NCBI GenBank assembly: GCA_016932965.1
Contig: JAFGBW010000112.1
Span: 1-24,496, forward strand
Length of the DNA: 24,496 nt
Reading direction: 5' to 3'
Source: Candidatus Auribacterota bacterium
Lineage (GTDB): Bacteria > Auribacterota > JAFGBW01
Shown here one piece after another: positions 8,991-17,360 of this stretch. The position numbers were made by a program, and so were the translations under genes. The notes beneath the pieces were generated by a model. The model did no database searches and was not told where the DNA came from. It saw only the letters and a list, made by a program, of their open reading frames with translations. The number at the start of each line of letters is the position of its first letter. Position 1 is the first letter of the stretch.

Positions 8991-9503
8991 ATGAGACGAT
9001 TTTCTTCAACGTATTTAACAGCCTTTTTTACTCCTGTTTATCTGGAGATATCAAAAAAACAATATTTCCAGGGTTTCATGATTTTCATCCTATTGTTTTC
9101 ACCCATTTATCTTTTGAAATTAGAGTATTTTCCCGTTTATTCAGAAAACGAAAAATGGCCCCTCTTCCTCTGGACCGCCTTTCTTGCCGGAATCATATGG
9201 CATTCTATCAATGTCATTGCCGCAAAAAATATTTTACCCCCTGTTGAATCAAATGAGAAGCTTTATGAAAAAGGACGCCTGGCTCTTCTTCGCGGCAATT
9301 TTGAACTGGCAGTTCTTTGTTTTCAATGGCTTGAAAAATTGAAACCAGATGATGAGGATGTACTTTACCAGTTGGGTAAAACCTATCTGGAATGGGGGGA
9401 AAAAAAACAATCTTTTTTCTATTTTAAAAAGTATCTCGAAGGAGGAAAAACCAAATGGAAAAAAGAAATTGAAGCACTGATTGAGGAGAAAGAATTGCGA
9501 TGA
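8991..9503 (+). CDS. membrane-anchored TPR protein
   Basis: A 170-residue protein with two hydrophobic helices (roughly residues 27-46 and 56-78) followed by a soluble region of TPR-like repeats (about 88-155: EKGRLALLRGNFELAVLCF, then VLYQLGKTYLEWGEKKQSFFYFKKYL). The topology suggests a cytoplasmic TPR domain tethered to the inner membrane. Its stop overlaps the start of the FHA kinase gene in an ATGA junction, so the two are translationally coupled, and the TPR domain may scaffold the kinase at the membrane (inference). The start at 8991 has no strong Shine-Dalgarno sequence. Confidence 0.75.
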   Translation: MRRFSSTYLTAFFTPVYLEISKKQYFQGFMIFILLFSPIYLLKLEYFPVYSENEKWPLFLWTAFLAGIIWHSINVIAAKNILPPVESNEKLYEKGRLALLRGNFELAVLCFQWLEKLKPDDEDVLYQLGKTYLEWGEKKQSFFYFKKYLEGGKTKWKKEIEALIEEKELR

Positions 9504-11122
9504 AACTCGAAGTCCTAAAGGGATCGGAAAAAGGACGGATTTACAATTTAGATGAAAAAAATGAAATCCTGATTGGAAGAGATAAAAACTGCCCCGTGTG
9601 CTTAAACGACGCAAAAAGTTCAAGGCATCATGCAAGGATTTTTTCTGAAAACGGGCATACCATGCTGGAGGATATGGGCAGCACTAACGGTACCACCCTG
9701 AATGGAAAAACGATCTTTAAATATAAATTATGCGAAAATGATGAGATCATCATCGGTAATACTCTTTTCTTAGTCAGGGAGCTAGAATCATCCGCTTCCA
9801 CGAATTCTTCCACTTCTATCCAGATTCACGACGGTTCCTCCACGGTGATTCTTTCCACACTCCCCCACAAGGAAGCGGATCTTTTGAAGGGCAGCATGCC
9901 GATGGTCACTGCCGATGAACTTCTCCTTGAGAATAAAAACCTGAAAAGAGTCTGTGAAATCAGCCATTTATTCGTCACTCACCGGGATGACATGACCATC
10001 ATCAATCAGGTTCTACAAACCATGCTGGAAATCCTTGCCGCTGATACCGCATGTATCCTGAGTCTTCCCCCGAACGAAAAAAACTGGGTAACTCGTGCCA
10101 TCATCACCAGTACGGGGAACGCCAATCTTGTTCAGGTAAGCCGTACCATTATTCAGCAGGCTTTAAATGAGGGCGTGGCTGTCTTGACGTCAGATCCTTT
10201 GACAGATGCCCGTTTTGATCCCAGTATCAGCATCATTTCACAGGGAATTTCATCAGCCATATGCGCTCCCATTAAGGTAGAAAACCGGTTCCATGGCGTT
10301 CTATTTTTCGACCGAAGGCGGAAAACGGAAGTTTTCAATTCCATGGATCTCAGATTAGGCGCCACCATAGCCAACATTTTAGGACTATTTTTAGAAAAAG
10401 AAAAACTGGAAAATGAAGCGAGAAAAAAAGAGCGAATGGCGGTCATCGGCGAAGTCATGGCCGGGCTGGCCCATCACACCAAGAACATTTTAACGGGTCT
10501 CAAATTCAGCATCAATGCACTGGAAGTCGTGGTCCAAAAAAAGCACATGGACTCCATTTCCAAGTGCTTAAAGGCCATCTCGGCTCAGGAGAAACGCATT
10601 TCCGACCTGGTGCTGAACATGCTCTCTTATTCGAAAGACCGGACACCTGTCCGTTCGGAAGTTAATTTAAAAAATTTGATCGAAGATGTCACCGGACCCT
10701 ATCAATCCCATTTCGAAGAAAAGAAAATCACATTTAAATTGAATTACAACGAAAAGACCCCTCTTATTCAGGCTGAAGAACCAGCGCTTCACCGCGCCTT
10801 ATTAAATTTACTGGTCAACACAATGGATTCTTTTAAAAATAAATCTGAAAGTCTCCCGGAAACAATCTCCATCACCGTCTATCCTTCTCCTGATCAGGAG
10901 AAAGTCTATCTGGAATTTTACGATACCGGATGCGGTATTTCTCCAGGAAATCTAGAAAAATTGTTCACTATTTTTTACTCCACCAAAGGCTCCGAAGGTA
11001 CCGGTCTTGGCCTGGCTGTGGTCCAAAAAATCATTCAGGAACATGGGGGGCATGTATCCGTCGACTCCCAGGAAGGAAAATGGACAAAATTCACTCTTGA
11101 ACTCCCTGTCAAAAAGGATTAA
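9500..11122 (+). CDS. FHA-GAF sensor histidine kinase
   Basis: A 540-residue soluble histidine kinase with no membrane helix. Order of domains: FHA at residues 1-90, with phosphothreonine-binding signatures GR (26-27), SSRHH (40-44) and GSTNG (60-64); a spacer; GAF at about 150-300 (VLQTMLEIL...ISSAICAPI...GVLFFD); an H-box with the unusual double histidine AHHTKN (H325, H326); and the GHKL ATPase with N-box N440, G1 DTGCGI and G2 GTGLGL. It would sense a small molecule or redox cue through GAF and dock a phosphothreonine protein through FHA, linking Ser/Thr and His-Asp signalling. No response regulator lies downstream; the divergent receiver gene at 8348-8734 is a candidate partner. Confidence 0.9.
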   Translation: MKLEVLKGSEKGRIYNLDEKNEILIGRDKNCPVCLNDAKSSRHHARIFSENGHTMLEDMGSTNGTTLNGKTIFKYKLCENDEIIIGNTLFLVRELESSASTNSSTSIQIHDGSSTVILSTLPHKEADLLKGSMPMVTADELLLENKNLKRVCEISHLFVTHRDDMTIINQVLQTMLEILAADTACILSLPPNEKNWVTRAIITSTGNANLVQVSRTIIQQALNEGVAVLTSDPLTDARFDPSISIISQGISSAICAPIKVENRFHGVLFFDRRRKTEVFNSMDLRLGATIANILGLFLEKEKLENEARKKERMAVIGEVMAGLAHHTKNILTGLKFSINALEVVVQKKHMDSISKCLKAISAQEKRISDLVLNMLSYSKDRTPVRSEVNLKNLIEDVTGPYQSHFEEKKITFKLNYNEKTPLIQAEEPALHRALLNLLVNTMDSFKNKSESLPETISITVYPSPDQEKVYLEFYDTGCGISPGNLEKLFTIFYSTKGSEGTGLGLAVVQKIIQEHGGHVSVDSQEGKWTKFTLELPVKKD

Positions 11123-11201
11123 TAAAAACTCTTCATCATACTGGGTGAATTTATATTCAGTATCTCTTTAATAAAATAAGATAGATACTCCAGGATAAAC
11201 C

Positions 11202-11609
11202 ATGCCGAATCACACTTCTTTTTTCAGTTTTAAATTCTCCATGAAAGAAACCGGCCTTTATCTGGTGTGCAGTGTTTCACTTTCAGCCTGGCTGCTCCTC
11301 ATAGCTTTATGGGGTGCCATACCCATAAAGATCATGCGACTTTGTCCGGAAGGTCTGACCCATATCCCTTTTTATATTCAATATATTCTCCTGGTGCCTT
11401 TATTCATAAAAATCATTACTGGATCATGTGTAGCAGTTATCCATCCTATTCTGATGAAACTGGCGAGCATTAAATACTCGGAAAAAATGCTGATTTATAT
11501 TTTATCACTCTCCATGGCCATAGCCATCATCGTTGCAGGCTACTCATCCATTGTCACTCCTATCATGAAATACCAACTCTCAATCAAATCAGCCTTCTCT
11601 TCCATCTAA
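11202..11609 (+). CDS. small three-helix membrane protein, unknown function
   Basis: A 135-residue hydrophobic protein with three predicted membrane helices (about residues 17-40, 57-82 and 95-118) joined by short loops. An AGGA sequence sits at normal distance before the ATG. I recognise no family. It lies 79 bases after the FHA kinase on the same strand and just before the Rex promoter, so it could be the last gene of the kinase transcript. Conserved catalytic or metal-binding residues are not evident. Confidence 0.6.
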   Translation: MPNHTSFFSFKFSMKETGLYLVCSVSLSAWLLLIALWGAIPIKIMRLCPEGLTHIPFYIQYILLVPLFIKIITGSCVAVIHPILMKLASIKYSEKMLIYILSLSMAIAIIVAGYSSIVTPIMKYQLSIKSAFSSI

Positions 11610-11641
11610 GTCCTTATATACTTCCTATTTTAAACTAAATT

Positions 11642-11663
11642 AAGAATATTAATTCTTTTTTTT
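11642..11663 (+). terminator. weak candidate intrinsic terminator
   Basis: A short inverted repeat, AAGAAT then a four-base loop then ATTCTT, runs straight into a tract of eight T residues. Position and polarity fit termination of the transcript ending in the membrane-protein gene at 11609. The stem is only six base pairs and mostly A/T, so it could equally be AT-rich promoter-upstream sequence for the rex operon. Confidence 0.3.
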
Positions 11664-11664
11664 A

Positions 11665-11693
11665 TTGATTTATTGTGAAAAAAATCACATAAT
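11665..11693 (+). promoter_or_regulatory. candidate sigma-70 promoter of the rex-hyd operon
   Basis: TTGATT at 11665-11670 (four of six matches to TTGACA) and CATAAT at 11688-11693 (five of six matches to TATAAT) are separated by exactly 17 bases. They lie 43 bases before the rex start codon and point into rex. The spacer is occupied by a Rex-type palindrome, which supports it as the regulated promoter of this operon. No transcript data are available. Confidence 0.6.
11673..11690 (+). promoter_or_regulatory. Rex operator (ROP-type palindrome)
   Basis: An 18-base inverted repeat, TTGTGA-N6-TCACAT, closely matches the known Rex operator pattern TTGTGAA-N4-TTCACAA. It sits wholly within the -35/-10 spacer and first half of the -10 element of the candidate promoter, so bound Rex would block RNA polymerase directly. 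Known Rex proteins bind when NAD+ dominates and release when NADH rises, so the operon would be induced under reducing conditions. It lies immediately upstream of a rex gene, as expected for autoregulation. Confidence 0.75.
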
Positions 11694-11735
11694 AAAGTAG
11701 TTTATTATAAAAATAAGTGAAAAAAGTGATTAAAA

Positions 11736-12365
11736 ATGAATATAGCTAAAAACTGTGTTAGTCGTCTTTCCAGTTACAAAAATGCCCTGACTAAATTAAA
11801 AAATCTCGGTTTCACCAGAGTCTTTTCCGATAATCTGGCTGACTTAATCAGCGTGACTTCTTCACAAGTGAGAAAAGATTTCTCATTATTCGGCATTTCA
11901 GGAAACAGAAAAGGCGGCTACAATATCGAAGAATTATTCAATCAGATCAATCATATTCTTGGAAAAGATATCGTCCACAACATCATCATTGTTGGCGCAG
12001 GTTATATCGGCAAAGCGCTGATGAAATATAAAACCTTTGAAAAAGAAGGCATCAAAATTAGAGCCGTTTTTGATTCTGACCCTGCAAAAATCAACCGTGA
12101 ATCTTCCATTCCTATTCTGCCGGTAAAAGAGCTGAAAGAATTTATTCAGGCCCAAAGAATAAAAATCGGAATCATCACTGTCCCTGAAAATTCCGCCCAG
12201 CTCGTTTTGGATCAAATGATCGATGCGGGCATCCAAGGGGTACTCAATTTTGCCCCGATCAATTTAAAAGAGTATCCGGGAATCATCATCAATAATGTGA
12301 ATATCGAGCTGGAGCTGGAAAATGTGATTTATTACACGCAAACCATGGAAAATAATAAAAAGTGA
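11736..12365 (+). CDS. rex: redox-sensing transcriptional repressor Rex
   Basis: A 209-residue protein of the usual Rex length. The N-terminal winged helix includes LGFTRVFSDNLADLISVTSSQVRKDFSLFG, matching the Rex recognition-helix region. The C-terminal Rossmann domain has the NADH-binding loop VGAGYIG (G87-x-G89-x2-G92), an acidic strand end (VFDSDP), and the FAPI motif of Rex dimers. It represses fermentation and hydrogenase genes until NADH accumulates. It is first in the operon, preceded by its own operator-like palindrome, and its TGA overlaps the GTG of the kinase gene, so sensor and hydrogenase genes are co-transcribed. Confidence 0.93.
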   Translation: MNIAKNCVSRLSSYKNALTKLKNLGFTRVFSDNLADLISVTSSQVRKDFSLFGISGNRKGGYNIEELFNQINHILGKDIVHNIIIVGAGYIGKALMKYKTFEKEGIKIRAVFDSDPAKINRESSIPILPVKELKEFIQAQRIKIGIITVPENSAQLVLDQMIDAGIQGVLNFAPINLKEYPGIIINNVNIELELENVIYYTQTMENNKK

Positions 12366-14206
12366 AAATCAGTTCCATCAAGACGAAATTATTGTTCAAT
12401 TGCCTTGCTGTGATACTTGTACTGGGCATCTTGATATCCGGTCAGGGATATTACGTGATCAAGAAAGATATCATAGACCGGGCACAAAAACAGGTAAAAA
12501 ATGATCTGGGAGTGGCACGACTCGTTTTTTACAGCGAATTGCTTTATCTCCAAAAAACTTTTTCCGTGATTCGTTACCTCACGGATATTGAAGAATTAAA
12601 ACAGCGACTCAACTTAGATTACCTGTTTGTCGTGGACATCAGGAATCAGGAATCCATTAAAAGCGACATCGCAAAAGAAGCCATCTCCAGAAAACAAGGC
12701 CTGGGAGGAGCCAGAATCATAGAAGCGGATGAATTGAGTTTGATCAGTAAAGAACTATCCGAACGCTGTATCATGCCCATCCGGTATACTCCCAAAGCCA
12801 ATCCAACAAACAGAAAAATGCTTGAACAAGCTATGTCGTTAGAATACGCGCGCCCTTTTCTTGATCCGGACGGAAAACCAAACAAGGTCATGTATGGAGG
12901 CATCATTCTCAATAAGGATTTTACGCTGGTTGATAAAATCCGGGACCATGTATTTGAAAATCGGATGTATGAAGGAAAACCCATAGGAACAGTCACTATC
13001 TTTTTGGACGATACCAGGATTACCACTAATGTCCTGGATGATAACGGCCAAAGAGCCGTCGGCACCCGAGTGTCCAGCAACGTGTATAAAAAACTATTAC
13101 AAGAAGGGCGTTCCTGGTTTGACCGGGCATTTGTGGTGACTGACTGGTACCTGACAGCCTATGAACCCATTAAAAACATACATGATAAAATCATCGGAGC
13201 GCTGTATGTCGGAACCCTGGAAAAACCCTTCGACGATTTACAGAGGAATATCTTTCTGTTCTTTGTCGGCATCATCCTGTTCAGTATTTTTCTGGGAACC
13301 ATTCTTTCTCTTATTCTGGATGGCTCTTTTTCGAGACCTTTTCGACTATTGATTGAAGCGACCCGCTCCGTGGCAGAAGGAAATTTGAAACATCGTATCC
13401 CGACCCGCTCTTCAATTTCAGAATTGAATGAATTAGCCGAATCATTCAATAAAATGGGAGAAAAATTAAATGAAAGGGATTTGAATCTCAAGGAAACCAA
13501 TGAAAAACTCGCTGCCATGAATCAAAATTACCTGGATCTCATTGGTTTTGTCTCTCATGAATTGAAAGGCATCCTCGGATCCACCGTCATGAATATTTAT
13601 TCCATCAAAGAAGGTCTGCTGGGACCTTTGAATGACAAACAGCAGAAAGCCGTCAATGCCACTGCCAAAACTCTGGATCACTTTGAGACGATGGTTAAGA
13701 ATTATCTCGACCTTTCTCATATTGAAAAAGGTGAAATGGAATTGAAATTAAAACAAATAGATTTGAATGAAGATATCATCAAGCCAGCTTTTTCTCATTT
13801 TGAAAAACAGATCCATGAAAAAGGCATGCTCATTGAAAATAACGTATCTCCAGGATTGACCCTGGTGGCTGACAAAAATCTGATGCTGATTGTCTGTGAT
13901 AATCTATTGAGTAATGCCTGTAAATACAGCGCATCCAAGGGGACCTTAAAAGTGGAAGGTCGTTGCGACACCTCCCATGTTCATTTCAGCTTATACAACG
14001 ATGGATCCCCAATCCGGGAGGAAGAAAAAGGACACCTTTTTAAAAAATTTTCACGGCTTCCCGGAACAGAAAAAATAAAAGGAACCGGTATCGGTTTATA
14101 TATCACCAAGGAAATCATCGAAAAACATAACGGAAAGATCACCGTGGAATCCCTCCCACGAGGCAATCAGTTTTTAATCACCCTACCGAGAGGAACAATC
14201 AGATGA
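12362..14206 (+). CDS. cache-HAMP sensor histidine kinase in the hydrogenase operon
   Basis: A 614-residue membrane sensor kinase starting at a GTG that overlaps the rex stop. Helix 1 (about residues 10-32) and helix 2 (about 296-319) flank a ~260-residue extracytoplasmic region that looks like a cache-type ligand sensor (LFVVDIRN..., GTVTIFLDDTRITTNV, GALYVGTLEKP). Then follow HAMP (about 320-375), HisKA with phospho-acceptor H399 in FVSHELKG, and the HATPase domain with N-box SNACKYS and GTGIGLYITKEI. The family class is clear; the ligand is unknown. Its place between rex and hydB, with an ATGA overlap into hydB, implies it controls or tunes the hydrogenase, probably through the receivers encoded downstream. 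Confidence 0.88.
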   Translation: MKISSIKTKLLFNCLAVILVLGILISGQGYYVIKKDIIDRAQKQVKNDLGVARLVFYSELLYLQKTFSVIRYLTDIEELKQRLNLDYLFVVDIRNQESIKSDIAKEAISRKQGLGGARIIEADELSLISKELSERCIMPIRYTPKANPTNRKMLEQAMSLEYARPFLDPDGKPNKVMYGGIILNKDFTLVDKIRDHVFENRMYEGKPIGTVTIFLDDTRITTNVLDDNGQRAVGTRVSSNVYKKLLQEGRSWFDRAFVVTDWYLTAYEPIKNIHDKIIGALYVGTLEKPFDDLQRNIFLFFVGIILFSIFLGTILSLILDGSFSRPFRLLIEATRSVAEGNLKHRIPTRSSISELNELAESFNKMGEKLNERDLNLKETNEKLAAMNQNYLDLIGFVSHELKGILGSTVMNIYSIKEGLLGPLNDKQQKAVNATAKTLDHFETMVKNYLDLSHIEKGEMELKLKQIDLNEDIIKPAFSHFEKQIHEKGMLIENNVSPGLTLVADKNLMLIVCDNLLSNACKYSASKGTLKVEGRCDTSHVHFSLYNDGSPIREEEKGHLFKKFSRLPGTEKIKGTGIGLYITKEIIEKHNGKITVESLPRGNQFLITLPRGTIR

Positions 14207-17200
14207 ATGCTACCCCCATGCAACTATTATTGAAAGCCAGACAAAACGCGATTCATAAAAACCTCGCCAAATGGTTTTCTGTTACCCGTATTTCTGTCGG
14301 CATGTCCACCTGCGAAATTGCAGCGGGCTCAAAAATTGTCTGGAATGCCTTTGAAGAAGAAATTAAAAAAAGAAAGATCAAGGACGTTTATTTGACGCGC
14401 AAAGGATGCGTCGGGCGGTGCCACCTGGAACCCACTGTCGAGGTTTATCAGGCAGGTAAAGCCCCTTTTAAATATGAAAATGTGGACGAAGCGAAGGCCA
14501 GAAAAATCATTCACGATCATCTGATCAAAAACAACGTCCCCTGCCCCAGCACTAAAACGAATTTTAAGGAGATGAGCCGTGATATACTGACCGACAAATC
14601 GAAATTCATTTTTGGCGATATCAGCTATTTTAAAAAGCAAAAACGCATGGCTCTTCGTAACTGCGGTGTGATTGATCCTGAAAATATTCATGATTATCTG
14701 GCCATTCGCGGAGGAGAAGCGCTGGCAAAGGTCCTGACGGAATATACGCCGGAGAGAGTGATTGATGATATCATCAAATCCGGTTTACGCGGACGAGGTG
14801 GAGGAGGTTTCCCGACCGGTATCAAGTGGCGTTATGTGGCTGAACAAAATAATCCGAAAAAATATCTCATCTGCAATGCTGACGAAGGCGATCCCGGAGC
14901 CTTCATGGACCGGAGCATAATTGAGGGTGATCCTTTTTCCGTTCTGGAAGCCATGGCCATAGGCGGTTACGCTATCGGGTCCAGCCACGGGATCATCTAT
15001 ATCCGTGCCGAATATCCCCTGGCTGTAGAGCGATTGAATATCGCCATCAAACAGGCCAAGGAACACCATCTCTTAGGACACCGCATCCTCGGCACTTCCT
15101 TTTCATTCGACATCACATTAGTCCTTGGAGCAGGGGCCTTTGTCTGCGGGGAAGAAACCGCCCTCATTCATTCCATCCAGGGAGAAAGAGGCATGCCCAG
15201 AAATAAACCCCCTTACCCTGCAGTCAAAGGACTATGGGATGCCCCGACCTTGATCAACAATGTGGAAACTTGGGCCAATATCCCAGTGATCATCTTGGAT
15301 TCTTATGAATCTTTCGCATCCATTGGGACAGAAAAAAGCAAGGGAACCAAGGTATTTGCCCTAGCAGGAAAAGTTAATAATACCGGCCTCGTCGAGGTGC
15401 CAATGGGGACCACTTTGGGAGAAGTAATTTTTGATATCGGAGGAGGAATCAAAAACGGATTGAAATTCAAAGCAGCACAAACCGGAGGCCCCTCCGGAGG
15501 CTGCCTGCCGTCCCAATTTTTAAATACACCTATTGACTATGATTCTCTTATCAGTGCCGGCTCCATCATGGGGTCCGGAGGGCTGATTGTGATGGATGAA
15601 AAGGATTGCATGGTGGATGTGGCAAAATACTTTCTGGATTTCACCCAGGACGAATCCTGCGGCAAATGCACCCCCTGCCGTGAAGGCACAAAAAGAATGC
15701 TGGAAATATTGAACCGTATCACGACCGGACACGGAAAAATGGAGGATTTAGACAAACTCCAAAAATTGGGGGAAACGATCCAAAAGACCGCCTTGTGCGG
15801 ACTGGGTCAGACAGCGGCCAAACCGGTCCTTTCCACCTTAAAATTTTTTCGCGATGAATATCTGGCTCATATCCTCGAAAAACGCTGTCCGGCAGCTGTA
15901 TGCGGTGAACTTTTCGTCTCATCCTGCCAGCATACCTGTCCGGTGAATATCGACATACCGGGTTTTATCGGTTTGATTCATGAAAAAAAATACAAGGAAA
16001 GTCTGGAATTAATCCTCGAAAGAAATCCCTTCCCTTCGGTTTGTGGAAGAGTCTGTCACCATCCTTGTGAATCCAACTGTAGACGAGGTAAAATGGATGA
16101 ATCTGTTTCCATCATGTCCCTCAAACGTTTCGCGGCTGATGCATACGAAAGCCGTCACGTAAAATTAGCCAGCTATAAAGGCAAACTGTGCAAAGAAAAA
16201 GTGGCTGTCATTGGAAGCGGACCAGCCGGTTTATCCTGTGCATGGCAGCTTGCCAAACGAGGATACCAGGTGACTGTTTTTGAAAAGCAGTCTGTTCCTG
16301 GCGGAATGCTGACTTTAGGAATCCCCGAGTACCGTCTTCCAAAAAAAATCGTGAAAAAAGAAATCCAACGAATACTGGATACGGGAGTGGTCATCAAAAC
16401 AAACACGGCATTGGGAAAGAATTTATCGATCCCTCAACTCCAGAAACAGGAATTCAAAGCGATCTATCTGGCAGTAGGAGCATGGAAGGACAGCCCCTTG
16501 AACGTTCCCGTATCCGGATCTCCAACTGTAATGGGCGCCCTGGAATTTCTAAGAAACTATAATCTCCACGGCCTGAAAAACATACCCATAAAGGGTAAAA
16601 AAATCGCCGTGATCGGAGGCGGTAATGCCGCCATGGACGTTGCCAGAACATCCCTTCGCCTCGGTGCCAAAGAAGTCCATGTAATATACAGAAGAACAAG
16701 GGAAGCCATGCCCGCCATTTCTGAAGAAGTGGAGGAGGCAGAAAAAGAAGGGATCCAGTTCCATTTCATGATGATCCCATCTGAAATCAAAAACAACAGT
16801 CTCTCCTATCAACTGGAATGCATTCTTGCCAAAGAAGGCGAATTCGATCTTTCAGGTAGAAGAAAACCTGTTGCTTCAGAAGAAAAAAAGAGCATTGATG
16901 CTGATATCTTCATTAGTGCCATCGGAGCCAAACCGGATTTACCTGACGAAATCAAACAGGGAATTGATTTTTCAAATCCAGGATCCTGCAAAGTGAATCC
17001 CCTAACGTTAGAAACTTCGATACCCTGGATTTTTGCCGGAGGCGACGTGGTGAGAGGAGGGGGAACTGTGATCGAAGCCATTGCTGACGGGGAAAAAGGA
17101 GCTGTTTCCATTGACCTATATTTACAGGGAATGCCTCTTGACGAAAACCGCTTTGTCATCAAAAGCGAACGAAAAAAAGTGGCCTACTTTGACCCTTCTG

Positions 17201-17349
17201 CTCCGGTAGAAAAAAGAGGAAGGCCAGAAAAATCCACGCTTCGGATGAAAAAAAGGCGGACTTGTTTTAAGGAAGTCGAATTGGGTCTATCAGAAAAAGA
17301 AGCGATAAGAGAAGCTTCCCGTTGTTTAAGATGTGACCGCAAAGAGTAG
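14203..17349 (+). CDS. hydB: HydB-type NuoF subunit fused to GltD/NfnB-like flavoprotein
   Basis: A 1048-residue fusion. Residues 1-~120: thioredoxin-like 2Fe-2S domain with C37, C69 and C73 visible. About 150-545: NuoF core with the FMN/NADH loop RGRGGGGFPTG (196-206), NADEGDPGAF, and the 4Fe-4S ligands C486-x2-C489-x2-C492 and C532. About 560-640: cysteine-rich ferredoxin-like segment (C562, C567, C575, C579, C614, C618, C622, C626). About 665-1000: GltD-like reductase with FAD loop GSGPAG (671-676), NADPH loop GGGNAAMD (805-812), YRRTREAMPA and GGDVVRGGG. The end carries CLRC. The usual HydB C-terminal ferredoxin is replaced by this module. It should accept electrons from or pass them to HydA/HydC and offers two flavin/nucleotide sites, allowing bifurcation or NAD/NADP coupling (inference). 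Confidence 0.92.
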   Translation: MNATPMQLLLKARQNAIHKNLAKWFSVTRISVGMSTCEIAAGSKIVWNAFEEEIKKRKIKDVYLTRKGCVGRCHLEPTVEVYQAGKAPFKYENVDEAKARKIIHDHLIKNNVPCPSTKTNFKEMSRDILTDKSKFIFGDISYFKKQKRMALRNCGVIDPENIHDYLAIRGGEALAKVLTEYTPERVIDDIIKSGLRGRGGGGFPTGIKWRYVAEQNNPKKYLICNADEGDPGAFMDRSIIEGDPFSVLEAMAIGGYAIGSSHGIIYIRAEYPLAVERLNIAIKQAKEHHLLGHRILGTSFSFDITLVLGAGAFVCGEETALIHSIQGERGMPRNKPPYPAVKGLWDAPTLINNVETWANIPVIILDSYESFASIGTEKSKGTKVFALAGKVNNTGLVEVPMGTTLGEVIFDIGGGIKNGLKFKAAQTGGPSGGCLPSQFLNTPIDYDSLISAGSIMGSGGLIVMDEKDCMVDVAKYFLDFTQDESCGKCTPCREGTKRMLEILNRITTGHGKMEDLDKLQKLGETIQKTALCGLGQTAAKPVLSTLKFFRDEYLAHILEKRCPAAVCGELFVSSCQHTCPVNIDIPGFIGLIHEKKYKESLELILERNPFPSVCGRVCHHPCESNCRRGKMDESVSIMSLKRFAADAYESRHVKLASYKGKLCKEKVAVIGSGPAGLSCAWQLAKRGYQVTVFEKQSVPGGMLTLGIPEYRLPKKIVKKEIQRILDTGVVIKTNTALGKNLSIPQLQKQEFKAIYLAVGAWKDSPLNVPVSGSPTVMGALEFLRNYNLHGLKNIPIKGKKIAVIGGGNAAMDVARTSLRLGAKEVHVIYRRTREAMPAISEEVEEAEKEGIQFHFMMIPSEIKNNSLSYQLECILAKEGEFDLSGRRKPVASEEKKSIDADIFISAIGAKPDLPDEIKQGIDFSNPGSCKVNPLTLETSIPWIFAGGDVVRGGGTVIEAIADGEKGAVSIDLYLQGMPLDENRFVIKSERKKVAYFDPSAPVEKRGRPEKSTLRMKKRRTCFKEVELGLSEKEAIREASRCLRCDRKE

Positions 17350-17360
17350 GAGAAAATATC

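Noticed and set aside
11160-11188. GTATCT ... AGATAC inverted repeat before the small membrane protein gene
   Set aside because: Six base pairs with a 17-base AT-rich loop and no T-tract; could be chance, not called as terminator or operator.
11715-11735. Second Rex site just before the rex start codon
   Set aside because: The two GTGA elements there are direct, not inverted, repeats, so they do not form a Rex palindrome.
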